Positions 10,126-20,776 of a stretch of 64,000 nucleotides of DNA are shown piece after piece. Where the stretch lies: the NCBI RefSeq assembly GCF_016808335.1, contig NC_053141.1, positions 26,588,261 to 26,652,260 of the forward strand, written 5' to 3'. The translations under genes and the position numbers were made by a program. Each line of letters opens with the position of its first letter. The stretch's first letter is position 1. The DNA is from Panicum virgatum (taxonomy: Eukaryota; Streptophyta; Magnoliopsida; Poales; Poaceae). The notes under the pieces are model-generated. The model made no database searches. It saw only the letters and a list, made by a program, of their open reading frames with translations, and was not told where the DNA came from.

Positions 10126-11694
10126 AGTAAGTTACCCTTCCCAACCACAGTGCTCTCAGTAAAGCCTCCCCTGCAAAAACATGGAACCTTAGTAAACCAA
10201 ATAGGCAAATGCAACATCTTTGCTTGTATGTGCAAGCCTGCCTGTTCATAAAACTAGTGTCTGCACTGTGCTGCAGGTAGATGTGCAACATCCACCCGAG
10301 GGTCATCGACAATCATCAGCACCCAGTTGCTTGATCTGCTGACCATGTCTTGGAGACCATGGAAACAATAAACGAACTGCCATTCAAGGCACTGTTTCTT
10401 TGTTTTTTTTCTCATTGTTCTTTTGTCATCTTTAATATTCTAGGATATAATGTTGTAGCCGCACATGTTCTGCATATGTTGGGATCGAAATTGCATGCCT
10501 GGATTTGGGATACCTCTTTGATGTTGTGTAATTATTAGTTTAATTATCATGCTTTGCTGCCATTGATCTGAGCTGAGCTATTCACCATGCATGATGATCC
10601 GTCTGGACATGTTCTGAATACCCACTTCCCCTGTCCTTTTTTGAGCGTTACCCACTTCCCTTGTCGCCTTGTCAATTACTCAATTTCCCATATGGCACTC
10701 CGTAGCCTCGACAATTTCCCTTGTTACCTTGTCAATTACTCAATTACCTCCTGTTCGGATGCCGTGTTTCGGCTGGGCTGGAAGCTGGGCTGGTCGGATC
10801 TACTGGTCCGGCGAGCCGCTCAAGCCGCAACCAGCGCTGGTTGGAGCCAGCCAGCCAAACAATTACTCTGTTCTGCTGGCAACCAACAACAGTATTTTTC
10901 TTTCACACCAAATCAGCACTAGTTATCAGTCAGTAATATTCTTCTCTCACAGCAAATCAGCATCTGTCACCGGCGAACAGAGCGATATAGAAAGAAGCCA
11001 CCGTCCGAACTCATGAGATTTTCTCGAGTAAGGGCAATATAAGAACATGTTGAGAATGTAATTTAGCGCTATAGCCTGCTATTTCGGACCTTGGAATGTA
11101 ATTAATTCCATTGAAATTTTACGGGGAATGGTTTACCTTTCTTTGTGAAAAAAAAGAATAAATTTAGTTCATTCGTACTGGAAACGAGATAAATTCCCGC
11201 GTCTCAAAGGAAAAGAGTCTGTTTTTCCTTCGAATGTTATTAGGTTTGTTTTGTTCTCTAACTCTGCTTGGACTTCACTGAAACATGTACAAATTGGACA
11301 GTATAAAATCAACTTATAGCAAAAGTTCTATATGAGGAGACTAACAGTTCTAGAATCTCTAATCGCCTTTCAACTCGATATATTCAACGACCATGGGGCT
11401 CTTACTATTTTTTTTCCTTTTCCTGAGATAGCTACTGGCTATCTCTAGAAGTCACTCGAACCGATAAATCTGAAAGCTGCATCTTTCCAATCCAGCAGTA
11501 ACTACAGTGTCGTATCAAGTGCTGTTCCAGTGTTTATTGGGCTATTGGCATGAACCCCAGTGCTTCTCACTCAGAAAAGGAAAACAGAACAAAAAACCTA
11601 CCGAATACCGGCAGCTCAAGAACCAGAATTTGCTGCTGTTACAAACTGGAATCACTCTACAACAACCCAGACGCAGGCAGGCTGACACCCACGC
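10126..11694. other. AGPase 3' flank (copy 2), intergenic DNA and PFP-alpha 3' UTR
   Basis: The AGPase 3' UTR and flank continue to 10981 as in copy 1, then run into unique sequence absent from copy 1. The two host genes converge here. The part nearest 11694 must hold the PFP-alpha 3' UTR on minus; its poly(A) site was not identified. No coding frame is supported. Confidence 0.55.
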
Positions 11695-14600
11695 TCACTT
11701 GAAATGGTAGAGAGGCAGCTCAGCGTTGAGGGGGTGGGACATCACTGTCAGCACGTCCGTCAACGACAACATGGAACTAATTGCCGCCTTGAGGATCTCC
11801 CGGGAGCACCCCGGCTTCACCATGGCCCTCACCTGGGAACACATCAGTGGACATATCAATGTTAGAAACCTGCTCGTTAACTAGAAAGGTTTTTATCTGA
11901 AACTCAAGGCAGACGAAAGGGTTTTGAGGTCTCAACCTTGCTGAGACACTCTTTCAGTATCTCAATATCACCCATGTAATCCTGGTTCTCAATGGTAAGT
12001 GTGATGGGTTTTGCATCTGAACCAGGCCCTTCGAACTGAATGCCTCCAGGGGTCCGGTAGAAGTCATCCAGGAGGAAGCTTGAAGCCTTCTCTCGCAGCA
12101 ACCTGAATTATGCAAGAAATATAATAGTAAATCAGTTCACCATAGTTTTTTTTTCTTGAACATGCAGGAGAGCTGCGTATCTTTACATCAAGAGAGGAAA
12201 AATAGTCCAATTACAAGAACTATCACCTCAACTTGGACTAGAGTGGGGGATGTGAGTGTTATGAGAACAATGACATGCAAAAAAACAAAACCAGGGACCT
12301 GAACACAACAAGACCACTTCTAACCAGGCACTACAGTTCACCATAGTAACCGCAAGAGCAGGAATGGGTATTCAGTTCTGAGTTCTGACCAGTGCGGACT
12401 TACTCATAAGCCTTCCCTTTCAGGTCAATTGGAGAAGGATGGATGGAAGGCCTTCCTATAGGGATTGCTCCAGGGCCACGTAAATGCCTCTTGACGCTCA
12501 TCATCGCCTGGTAGTTACACAAATTGTGTTACTAGGTCAGTAACGACTAACGAGCATGAAGTTAATCTTTCAGCATAGGATGTAAATGCATCATCAGTGC
12601 CAATCTTACAGTTAAAGGAGCAGCAGCACATCTCCATTTGTCTACAGGGTCCTTTAGATTAGCCACAGTTGCCATGTACCCAGTCAGTCCAGCTGCAATC
12701 ATATGCAGGGAGATACGTCCAAGAGCCTAAATTGTTCAATGTTATAAGGATATTACCATAAGGATCAGCCGATCAGGACATTCAATTTTCTAAAATACAG
12801 AGATATAGTACTCACATAAGCATAGTCGCAGTCAAAATTTGATGGTATAGATCCTCGAGCCTGATATCCGAAGAAATGACAGACCGAACTGAACTTCCGT
12901 CCCTTGTATCTTCCTTCTTTCTGAAAAATCAAACGTCCCCAATCAGTATGGACAGATTCAGAGATGAAAAACATAGAACAGTGGTAGCAATGGAACTTAC
13001 TGTTCTCTTTATCATCTCTGTTTCCACTAAGTGAGCTAATAGTTGCTCTGTGTCAATCTGAAAACAAAAGGACATTATGACACTAATAATTTGATTGAAT
13101 AAGTTTCAATGAATAGTTAATGGAGTATTCAGTATCACAAACCTGGGACAACTGTGCGGAGTTATCTGATTCTTGGTGAAGGAGCAGCTGAGTGAAATGT
13201 TACAAATAGTTAGTCCTTAGTTTATCTTAATGTCATTAAACAAAATCTAACTTTGCTAGCAATGCAAGACCTCTCTTCTGATGAAGGGTGGCAGGAACTG
13301 GAACAGGGCAGCTGCCCATGGAGACAATTGCGATGACATCTCAGCCACAGGAACATTATTGTTGTGAAGGATATTGATTTCCTGGAATATTTGAACAAAA
13401 AACAATAAGATGGAGCCGAAGCAATGTTATATATTATCGCTTATTTTCCTGAAGGTAGACCCCATATACCTGAATAAGAGCATACATTTCTGGAATGCTT
13501 TCTATTAGTCCTTCTGGAATAACTAGAACACCATGGTATTTCCCTGAAGAAGGATAACCACTATTTCAATTTATGATTTATCACAGTATCATAATACCTT
13601 GGTTGACTAAAATATCTACACAACTGATCAACTAAAGAAGATGTACAAACCTAATTCTGCTCTTGCCTGCACTCCATCACATATCTTGTTTATAATCTCC
13701 ATCAGAGTGAGTTTTGACAATGCCACCTCCTCTCCTAAGATGAGCTGCCATGAGTAATTGAACAAAAGGATGCTGATGCTCTTTCTTCACTTCTTACAGT
13801 AAAGTAATAGAGATGAATTTGACCGAATCATACCATGTTTGGGTGTGACTGAAGTGCACATTCGAAGGCAACATGGGATGCTTTTCGTCCCATCAGACGA
13901 ACGAAATAATAGTACTGATAGGAAGAAAACACATCAGCCAGTAGTTCTTATTGGTAATAACGATTGCAGGCTGCTCAGTCACTAAAGAAAATGGATGACA
14001 GAATAATAACCTTTCCAGCTGAGATTGCATCGAGGCAAACATTGCTTACAAGCTGTGAATTTACCTGAAAAGCAATCATACAAAATGATATTGGCTACAT
14101 ACTGACACTCTCAGGGTTGACATATTATGCAAAATCTCAACTAGGATATGTCTTTTTCTATACCTTGCAAACTGTATCAAATCCAACGGTTGTTTCAACA
14201 AACTGGTTCTTGAGATCACCATTCAATGAAACCGGCACACCAACAACCTGTTTAATGGAGGCTTTGCCTTCTTAAATTTCTGATTTACTTAAGAATTTGA
14301 GCATTTAAAATTGCAATTTAGACTAGTACATGACTGTACCTTGGTCTTACAGTTATTTTGGATAAGGATCTCTGAAAGCTGTGCAGCATCTGAATTGGAG
14401 GTCACACCTAGAGACCAAGGAAGCGCAATGTAGAAAGAATTAAATGTTTACTTGTACTATGAGAAAATATATGTTTTTTTGACTTTTGACAACAAGTTAC
14501 AGCATAACAGAGCTACAATACGCAGAATGGATTGCGCACACTAGACTGATGACCAGTAACAGTGTCGGTACCCCAGGACTGGGGTACCCCCTCTTGCTGT

Positions 14601-16870
14601 GTCTAGGCAAGTCACGTAGTTATCCTTAACTACGCCCTGACGGCCGAGCAACCGGACCCCTATAGTCCGGATCCCTACTCTCCCGGCAAACGGCCCCGGA
14701 CCCGCTCCCCGCTTGGGGAGGGTCCGGTGACGCCACGTGTCCCGGAGGAGGTAGCCCTCAGCCAAAACAGCTGGGGGCCCCGGACCTCCCAGGGAGTACC
14801 GTACCCCCGCCCGGTCCCGGACCCCCGTATACTATCCGGACCCCTCGGCAGGGAGGAACCGATACCCTGCCGAGGGCTGGTCCGGAGCCGCCACGTATCC
14901 ATAGGTACGGACACACGCGCGGGTCGCGTGGCTTCCACTGGAAGACTCGACTACCTACCGCATTCAATGCAGTAGGCGGAAGAGCGCTCTGCCACAGCAG
15001 AGCCCGAGGCGGCTTTTGCCAGGTTGCACTATTGGTCGCGTGTTACCAAGGCGCGCAGAGCAGTCGTTGGCGCCGCCCACGCCACGCGCGTTAGTCTGTT
15101 ACGCCAGTTAGACACGACAGCTCGGCAACGGAGTATCATAACGCCTACGCAGTAGACCCAACAGTCTACGCCGCAACCTACACTGCCTCAACGGACGCCT
15201 CGCCGATGGGACAAGAGAAGACTCCCTTTGGTCAGAGTCTACAGTGCAATGAAGCGTATCCGGGAAGAGATTCTCGACCACTGTAACACCATTAGTGTCT
15301 TTTTGATAGTAATATATGCATCCTTGTTGGGCCCATCTGTCGGGGTCCAACACCTGTGTACGCGTCCTCCTTGCACTATAAAAGGGGGACGCCCGTTAGA
15401 GAATGACTCAAGCCGGGCTGGGCAGAGGATAGACTCATTCATACTAAGTACACCACACAGTGGATGTAGGGTATTACGCCCCGGCGGCCCGAACCACTCT
15501 AAATCTATGTGTTCTTGCGTTCTTGCCCCTGAGCTAGATCAGCCTAATAGCTTAGCACTTTCCCGAGCACTCCCCCTCGGGGAATAGGCGGGTGCGTTCC
15601 GCCACCCGGCTGAGGGTACCCCAAAAGCCCACGACAAACAACATGCTCAAATGTCCGTAGGTTTCGGAAATGAACAATCACCACTCTTGGTGAGGAATTT
15701 AATGAGCTTCTTTTAATTCGTACCTCCAATGATGACCAGCCCATCCAAGTTCAGACTGCGGCATGTTGCCATTGCAGAGTTCACTTGCTTAGTTGTGCGG
15801 ATCTGATCGATACTCCTGCCGAGCAAATCGAAACCACCTTCACAGAAGGAAACAGACCATGTGTCAGAATTGATAATGACAGACACATACACAGAATCAG
15901 GGGACAGCAAGTGTACCAACCCTGGTTCTTGTAGGAAGTAAGAACATCGTCAGTGATCTCCAATGCCTTGTTTGCAAACAACCCCTCAGTGCCACCTTTA
16001 AGAAGCACAAAAATCTCAGAAAGGGCTCTGAAGGAAAAAGTAGTTACTTGTACAAGTAGCAAAAAAGTGTAGCCTGAATATGGCCAATTCAGCCTGAATC
16101 GAGCATTTTAAGGAACTGGGTGTTTTTGGTTACCAACAAATCCGTAGAGCACGCTCTGAGGATTGTAGGCTTTGAGAGCGTCATGCAGGCCCCACACGAC
16201 GTTGTGCCCACCCGGCGACTGCCTCCCGGAGAACACCACGCCCACCCTGCACACGAAGTAAATTCAGGCAAAGCCTCGAGCGATCTCGTCACACACTCAC
16301 ATGCACGATCAAATCGGGCGCCCTGAGGCCTACCTGATCGAGGGCCGCTCCTCCGCCGCGGCGGCGGCGGCGTCGGCCGGCGCGACGAAGCTGACGAGCG
16401 GCTGACCGAAGGTGTTCGGGAAGGCCTGCGCGACGACGTTGGCGCAGCTGGGGTCGATGGTGGTGGTCGCGTCGCCGTACTCCGCCCGCACCGTCGGGCC
16501 CTGGGGGGAGAAGGGATTGATACAGTCCGGTCCGGTCAGAACCGATTCTCAGTCTCCGGCCATGGATGCAGAAACCAAGAAAACCCCCCCATAAACCCCA
16601 AACTTTTTTTCCAGGATAAATTCAGGACCGGCCGCGGCCGATCGGATGGCGATCAGATCACGGCAGCTGCCGAATGCGGCCGGTCGTAATCAACCCTCGC
16701 TCTATTCAATCCGTGGACAGGGGAGAAGCAGAGACGGGGCGAGATGGGCATCAGCATCAGGGTTCGACGGAAATCACCTGGAGGCACGGCGGGAGGCGGG
16801 GCTGGTAGAGGGCCCTGCGCTGCTGCAGGCCCCCCGCGAGCTCCTTGGGCGCGCCGAAGTCGACGTTCAT
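11695..16870 (-). CDS. Pyrophosphate--fructose 6-phosphate 1-phosphotransferase, alpha subunit (19 exons)
   Basis: Regulatory alpha subunit of cytosolic PPi-dependent phosphofructokinase, which interconverts fructose 6-phosphate and fructose 1,6-bisphosphate. Exons on minus: 16778-16870, 16334-16500, 16134-16246, 15921-15995, 15724-15837, 14340-14407, 14164-14247, 14011-14064, 13834-13914, 13651-13744, 13470-13543, 13271-13381, 13143-13187, 13001-13057, 12816-12920, 12610-12726, 12404-12507, 11937-12102, 11695-11832. All junctions are GT-AG and sum to 1860 bases (619 residues), the usual alpha length. It starts [14 protein letters not shown] and ends ELPLYHFK. Motifs are [19 protein letters not shown] and MGRKASH (264-270). 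The catalytic signatures are altered as expected for alpha: GGVT (187-190) where catalytic subunits have GGDD, and SLNGD (N219) where they have TIDGD. A (GAG)n run directly precedes the ATG. Intron 5 carries a solo LTR. The frame is otherwise intact. Confidence 0.95.
14563..15636 (+). mobile_element. Solo LTR in intron 5 of the PFP-alpha gene
   Basis: The 1074-bp element begins TGTCGGTACC and ends CCCACGACA, with TGTCG/CGACA inverted termini. It is flanked by AACAG and AACAA, a 5-bp target duplication with one change. A TATA box CACTATAAAAGGGGG lies near 15375 on plus, antisense to the host gene. No gag or pol is attached, so it is a solo LTR, probably Ty3/gypsy type. It starts with a GGTACCCC...GGGGTACC hairpin and lies between exon 5 and exon 6 without touching a splice site. 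Confidence 0.85.
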
Positions 16871-17029
16871 CTCCTCCTCCTCCTCCTCCTGCTTGAACTC
16901 TGCTCAGGGATCGAAGCTTCCCGTCGGCACTCAATCACTCGCCAGTTGACTCTTGGTGGTGGTGCAGCGCGGTGGTGGTCGCTTTCTTGTAGAGCGAGCG
17001 AGGCGGGTGGGTGGGGATAAGAGCGAGAG

Positions 17030-17065
<36 letters not shown>

Positions 17066-17500
17066 CAAAGGCCGCGGCGCCGGCGGTTTGGCGAGACACT
17101 CGCTGTTGGTTTCCCCTGTCGGCAGCGAGAGTGACCCGCTACTGTGAGCCCACTTCCACAGTTCCACTCTCGACTGCGCCGCGGTCACGGTGCCCGCCCA
17201 CCGCCGCCGCCCGCCGGTGCGGCGCGCGCTTCTTGTTTTCGCCGTGCTTCCTTTCCTGTGGGTTGGTTGGTTGGTTGGTTGGTGTGCCCGCCTCTTTCTT
17301 AACATGTGGACTGTCTCCTTTCATTTTCTCAGTTTATTTGATGTTCATCATGCCACTTTTCTATTTTTTCCCCATTTTATTCGATGCTAGGCACGAATTT
17401 TGCACCTATCGTTTCAGATAGCAGGACGGCTTGATAGCGAAGGAATCTGTTGCATTATTTTTTCCCCTTGTCGTTTATAGAAAATATCCTAAACCTTTTA
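16871..17500 (-). promoter_or_regulatory. PFP-alpha 5' UTR and promoter region
   Basis: Region upstream of the ATG on minus. It holds a (GAG)n tract next to the start codon, a 28-base G homopolymer on plus at 17035-17062, and a (GGTT)n microsatellite at 17261-17282. No clear TATA box was found and the transcription start cannot be placed. Confidence 0.5.
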
Positions 17501-18745
17501 AAAGAGTATCATTGGCTACAAAATTCTTATTATTTTTTGCAAATATTGAAATAAATGTAACCTAACATATATATGAATCCTGGAAAATTCATAGCGATTT
17601 TATTTGAGGATCTTTTACACTACTTTCACACACAAAATAAAATTTTTGGTTGCCTGTGCTTAATAAACCAAAAGTAGGTGCTCAATTTGCATATATAGAA
17701 GAGGACTTAAACTTGGAACCTTTGGCTTAAATTGACGCCATAACTCCAGTTTTTTTTTATCTAACTACACTAGAAGATTTATTAAGAAAAATTTGCTCTC
17801 ACCGGTCGTCATGGTGCTTTATTAGGCTCCGGACAATGCATCTTTTTACAAACACATGACTAGGGGTTGGGAGAACGTGATGGTGACATCAGTTGATTTT
17901 TCACTTGTTTTGGGTAACATTTTCGTTATTATCCAAACAAGATTACATTAAATGCACTTTGTGTGCAAACATTGGAAAACCATAGAACTTTTTAAGGATT
18001 ACGTCGGTGTTTCGATCACCGGTAATTAGCACTGCACTTCTCGGTGCCTTAAATGTCAGTGCGAGGCGTGAGGTTCCCGTGCACGTGCAGTGACTGCCAT
18101 TGACACGTGGGCCCCGCGGTACATGGGCCCACACGTCAGCGGCAGTCACTGCACGTGCAGTGATTGCACGGGAACTTCGTCCCAGTGCGAGATTGTTAAT
18201 GTCAGTGCAGTCAATGCCGCTCCGCGCCTTCCCCAGGTCCCCTTGGTGTTGATTCTACCTTCCGGAATCAGCTCGGGCCTCCCGTCGCCCCGAGCCCGGA
18301 CGACTGCTAGGCCTCCGGGGCTTCTTTTGTTGGTGTACATGCTGTGGCTGCGCGTTTTCTTAACATACGTAGATATTTTTATCAACTTATTAGTACTATT
18401 GTTTATGTAGAGAGAAAGGTGTTGCATATCCCCGCTCCTCCTTATGTGCATAATACCGTAACAGTGTGAATTAATTCAAGGTGTTACAGTTTGGCTCTTT
18501 TTGTTTTTTAGGAGACAGGTGGGGCGGGGCGCTCCCCTAATGGTTATGTAATAAATAATAGGAAAGGCTCACATATGCAGAAAAGTCTCACAAAACAAAG
18601 AAAATAACAAAGATCAAAATAATTATAAAAGGTTGTCTATCCATTCTTCCATCAAATCTACAGGAGAACTCTTTGCTCATAGCTGAGACAAGGCAATTTT
18701 TTTTCTGGAGGTAAACTAAAAAGCTGATAGAGAGGGCTGCAGATT
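17501..18745. other. Intergenic DNA
   Basis: AT-rich sequence without supportable genes. It contains one strong inverted repeat at 18073-18175, listed separately. Confidence 0.6.
18073..18175. repeat. Imperfect inverted repeat (hairpin)
   Basis: The left arm GTTCCCGTGC + ACGTGCAGTGACTGCC pairs with 18141-18175, which has 9 extra bases. Inside it a second pair, ACGTGGGCCC and GGGCCCACACGT, continues the stem, leaving a loop of about 10 bases. It could be a small MITE; no target duplication was identified. Confidence 0.65.
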
Positions 18746-19410
18746 CTTGATGATTAGATCACTATGCGCCATCCAGATACCCAACATCCTAAAATTACGA
18801 TTTCCTTGAAGAAAGGCGCATTCAGTTGCCTTCGGAAAGATGTGACCACCTCCAGGGGGTTAGAACTATGTGGAATGAAAAGGCTAATCGACTGCCAGAA
18901 TGCTACTATGGAGGGCAGCCCAAAAACAGATGATGAAGGGATTCTTCAGTGTTGTGATTGCATAAGACACATCTGTAGGATTGGAGCACCATGCCTTTTC
19001 TATGCAGTAGCTCTCTAGTGCTGAGTTGATCTTTCAATGGCAGATAAAAGAAGACTTTATGTTTGTGTTGACAGGAATTTTTCCAGAGCCAATTGAAGGA
19101 TGGGAGTACAGTAGCATATCCGTCCAATGCATTGTCTATAAGCTTTTGAGGACCAAAAAAAATGGTGAGGCCCAGATATAAGTCCAGCATGATCATGCCA
19201 AGATTGAGATCACCCAGCTTATCACATAAAACCAGCAGTTGTAAGTAAGCTTCTGACGACAGGGGCAAGTGAAGAAGCTTCTCAATGGAAGGGGTGGACA
19301 AGGTTTTGTGAACTGACAAACTATTGTTCTTAGCAAAGGAGAATATCTTAAAGGCTTAAGCACACGCATGTCCTCCCTAGAGATCCCATCAGAGGCAGGT
19401 CTTACCATAT
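18746..19410 (-). pseudogene. LINE fragment with zinc-binding reverse-transcriptase domain
   Basis: On minus, about 19110-18906 reads W-x3-C-x3-HK-FFYL-x-L-x-D-L-TRELLHRK followed by YRCVLCNHNTEESLHHLFLGC. This is the zf-RVT domain found at the C-terminus of plant L1-type LINE reverse transcriptases. No RT core or endonuclease lies next to it and the flanking frames are broken, so this is a dead fragment. Confidence 0.7.
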
Positions 19411-19444
19411 CCCTTAGAGCAACTCCAAGAGACTCTATCTTTGG

Positions 19445-20700
19445 TATTCAAAATAGCACGAAGTCGCCAATTGCTCGCTGTGATGTGCGGTGTAATAAGC
19501 GCGTCAATTATCAAGAATTGTACAATAAGGTACTTATCCTTTACTCTAACCACCTCGAGTACTAGATATGCCATTTATTCTATCTTAATTTTGATCAAAC
19601 TTAGGCATTTGAATAGTTCAACAAAGCAAAGAAAAGGGATATTCTTCAAAGTCCAACACAAGTGCCCCTAACAGGTCGTTGCAAGAATCATTTGGCCTCA
19701 TGGAATGAGATTCTGTTCATTTGAGCATACTAGAGTGCATGACCGCTAATGGCATTCCGTTCAATATATTCCGCAGTCCTTTCTTTACAAAAATGGTTAC
19801 AGCTATCAACAATGCACCAAAAGGATATAAGGCCCCTTCAAGGGAGAAGGTAAGAACAAGGTAAGAACAACTCTGCTGGATGTAGGGCTGGAAAAAAAGC
19901 TCGAGGCTCGCGAGCCGGCTCGGGCTCGAGGTGGCTCGGCTCGGCTCGAGCCAGCTCGCGAGCCTCATGCGAGCCGAGCCGAGCCTATTTCTCTGGCTCG
20001 TAAAAACTCTGAGCCGAGCCGAGCCAGCTCGGTCAGGCTCGCGAGCCGGCTCGCGAGCTCGGCCCAACATGGCTCAAGCCGGCCCAGAAGGCAAATCCTA
20101 CCTTATTCCTTACCTCCTACAATCGGCACGGAGTCATGGTCTCGCGAGCCTCATACGAGCCGAGCCGAGCCTCATCGGCCAGCTCGTTCGAAGGCCGAGC
20201 CGAGCCTGGCTCGGCTCGCTCATGTGCCGAGCCGCACCGAGCTGAGCCGAGCCGGGCTCGGCTCGGCTCGTTTCCAGCCCTAGCTGGATGCATGCAAGAG
20301 AAAAGTTGAGAACGGTCTATCAGGAGTGAGAGATACTTGGTACGTTTTGTTAATTATTTCTTGGCTTTTCTTTTCTATTGCATTGCAAATTTGCAGTACC
20401 AATAACTCCATTATTTTTTATTAACTAGGTTGACCCAAGGTGTCTCCAACGTTTCTGATGGGTGGACTAATAATAAAAAATAGACACTTCTCAATGTGAT
20501 TGCGTCAAATACCAGACTAGGAGTGGCTCATGCTTGTACACAGAAGATTATTCGGAGGGTGGAGAAAACTGGTGAAATTGTTCAGTTTTTGCTGAAAGCG
20601 ATTGATGATATAGGACCTACGAATGTCCTTCAAATAGTGACCAACAATGCATCTAATTGCAAAGCGGCTGGCAAGGAAATTGAAAACGTAAGTTAGGGCT
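19445..20700 (+). pseudogene. hAT transposase fragment, left arm (DUF659 region)
   Basis: Plus-strand exons match the other arm. 19720-19875 continues across the MITE to 20284-20340 and encodes [20 protein letters not shown] and TTLLDACKRE, the conserved DUF659/hAT pattern (IPFN...PY/FF.KM...GYK.PS..K.RTTLLD). An exon at about 20490-20690 encodes VLQIVTNNASNCKAAGKEI, the DUF659 V-T-D-N-A-S-N motif with Asn in place of Asp. The N-terminal zinc finger and the C-terminal hAT dimerisation domain are missing. It is interrupted by the MITE at 19883-20282 and by stops. Confidence 0.78.
19883..20282. mobile_element. hAT MITE, 400 bp, in the transposase exon
   Basis: It begins TAGGGCTGGAAA and ends TTTCCAGCCCTA, perfect 12-bp inverted ends. 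It is flanked by an exact 8-bp duplication GCTGGATG (19875-19882 and 20283-20290). The interior is almost entirely tandem and inverted GAGCC/GGCTC units. It has no coding capacity. Removing it restores the reading frame at TTLLDAC, and the uninterrupted partner sequence is seen in the right arm, which independently confirms the insertion. Confidence 0.93.
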
Positions 20701-20776
20701 TTACTTGCTAGTGATTATACCTTGATTTGTTCATCCTACATCACTAAGATACTCACCTATCAGAGAATGGATAATT

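Larger units (their letters stand above)
352..10981 (+). repeat. Direct duplication: 352-3147 repeated at 8176-10981
   Basis: Two segments of about 2.8 kb lie in the same orientation, offset by about 7.83 kb. Each contains in order an LTR, the right half of the hAT element with its CTGTTATC target repeat, the AGPase last exon and its 3' flank. They differ by scattered substitutions and small indels but are clearly colinear. Between them (3148-8175) lies the interior of a gag-only retroelement. Only the left copy is preceded by the hAT left end. Confidence 0.88.
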
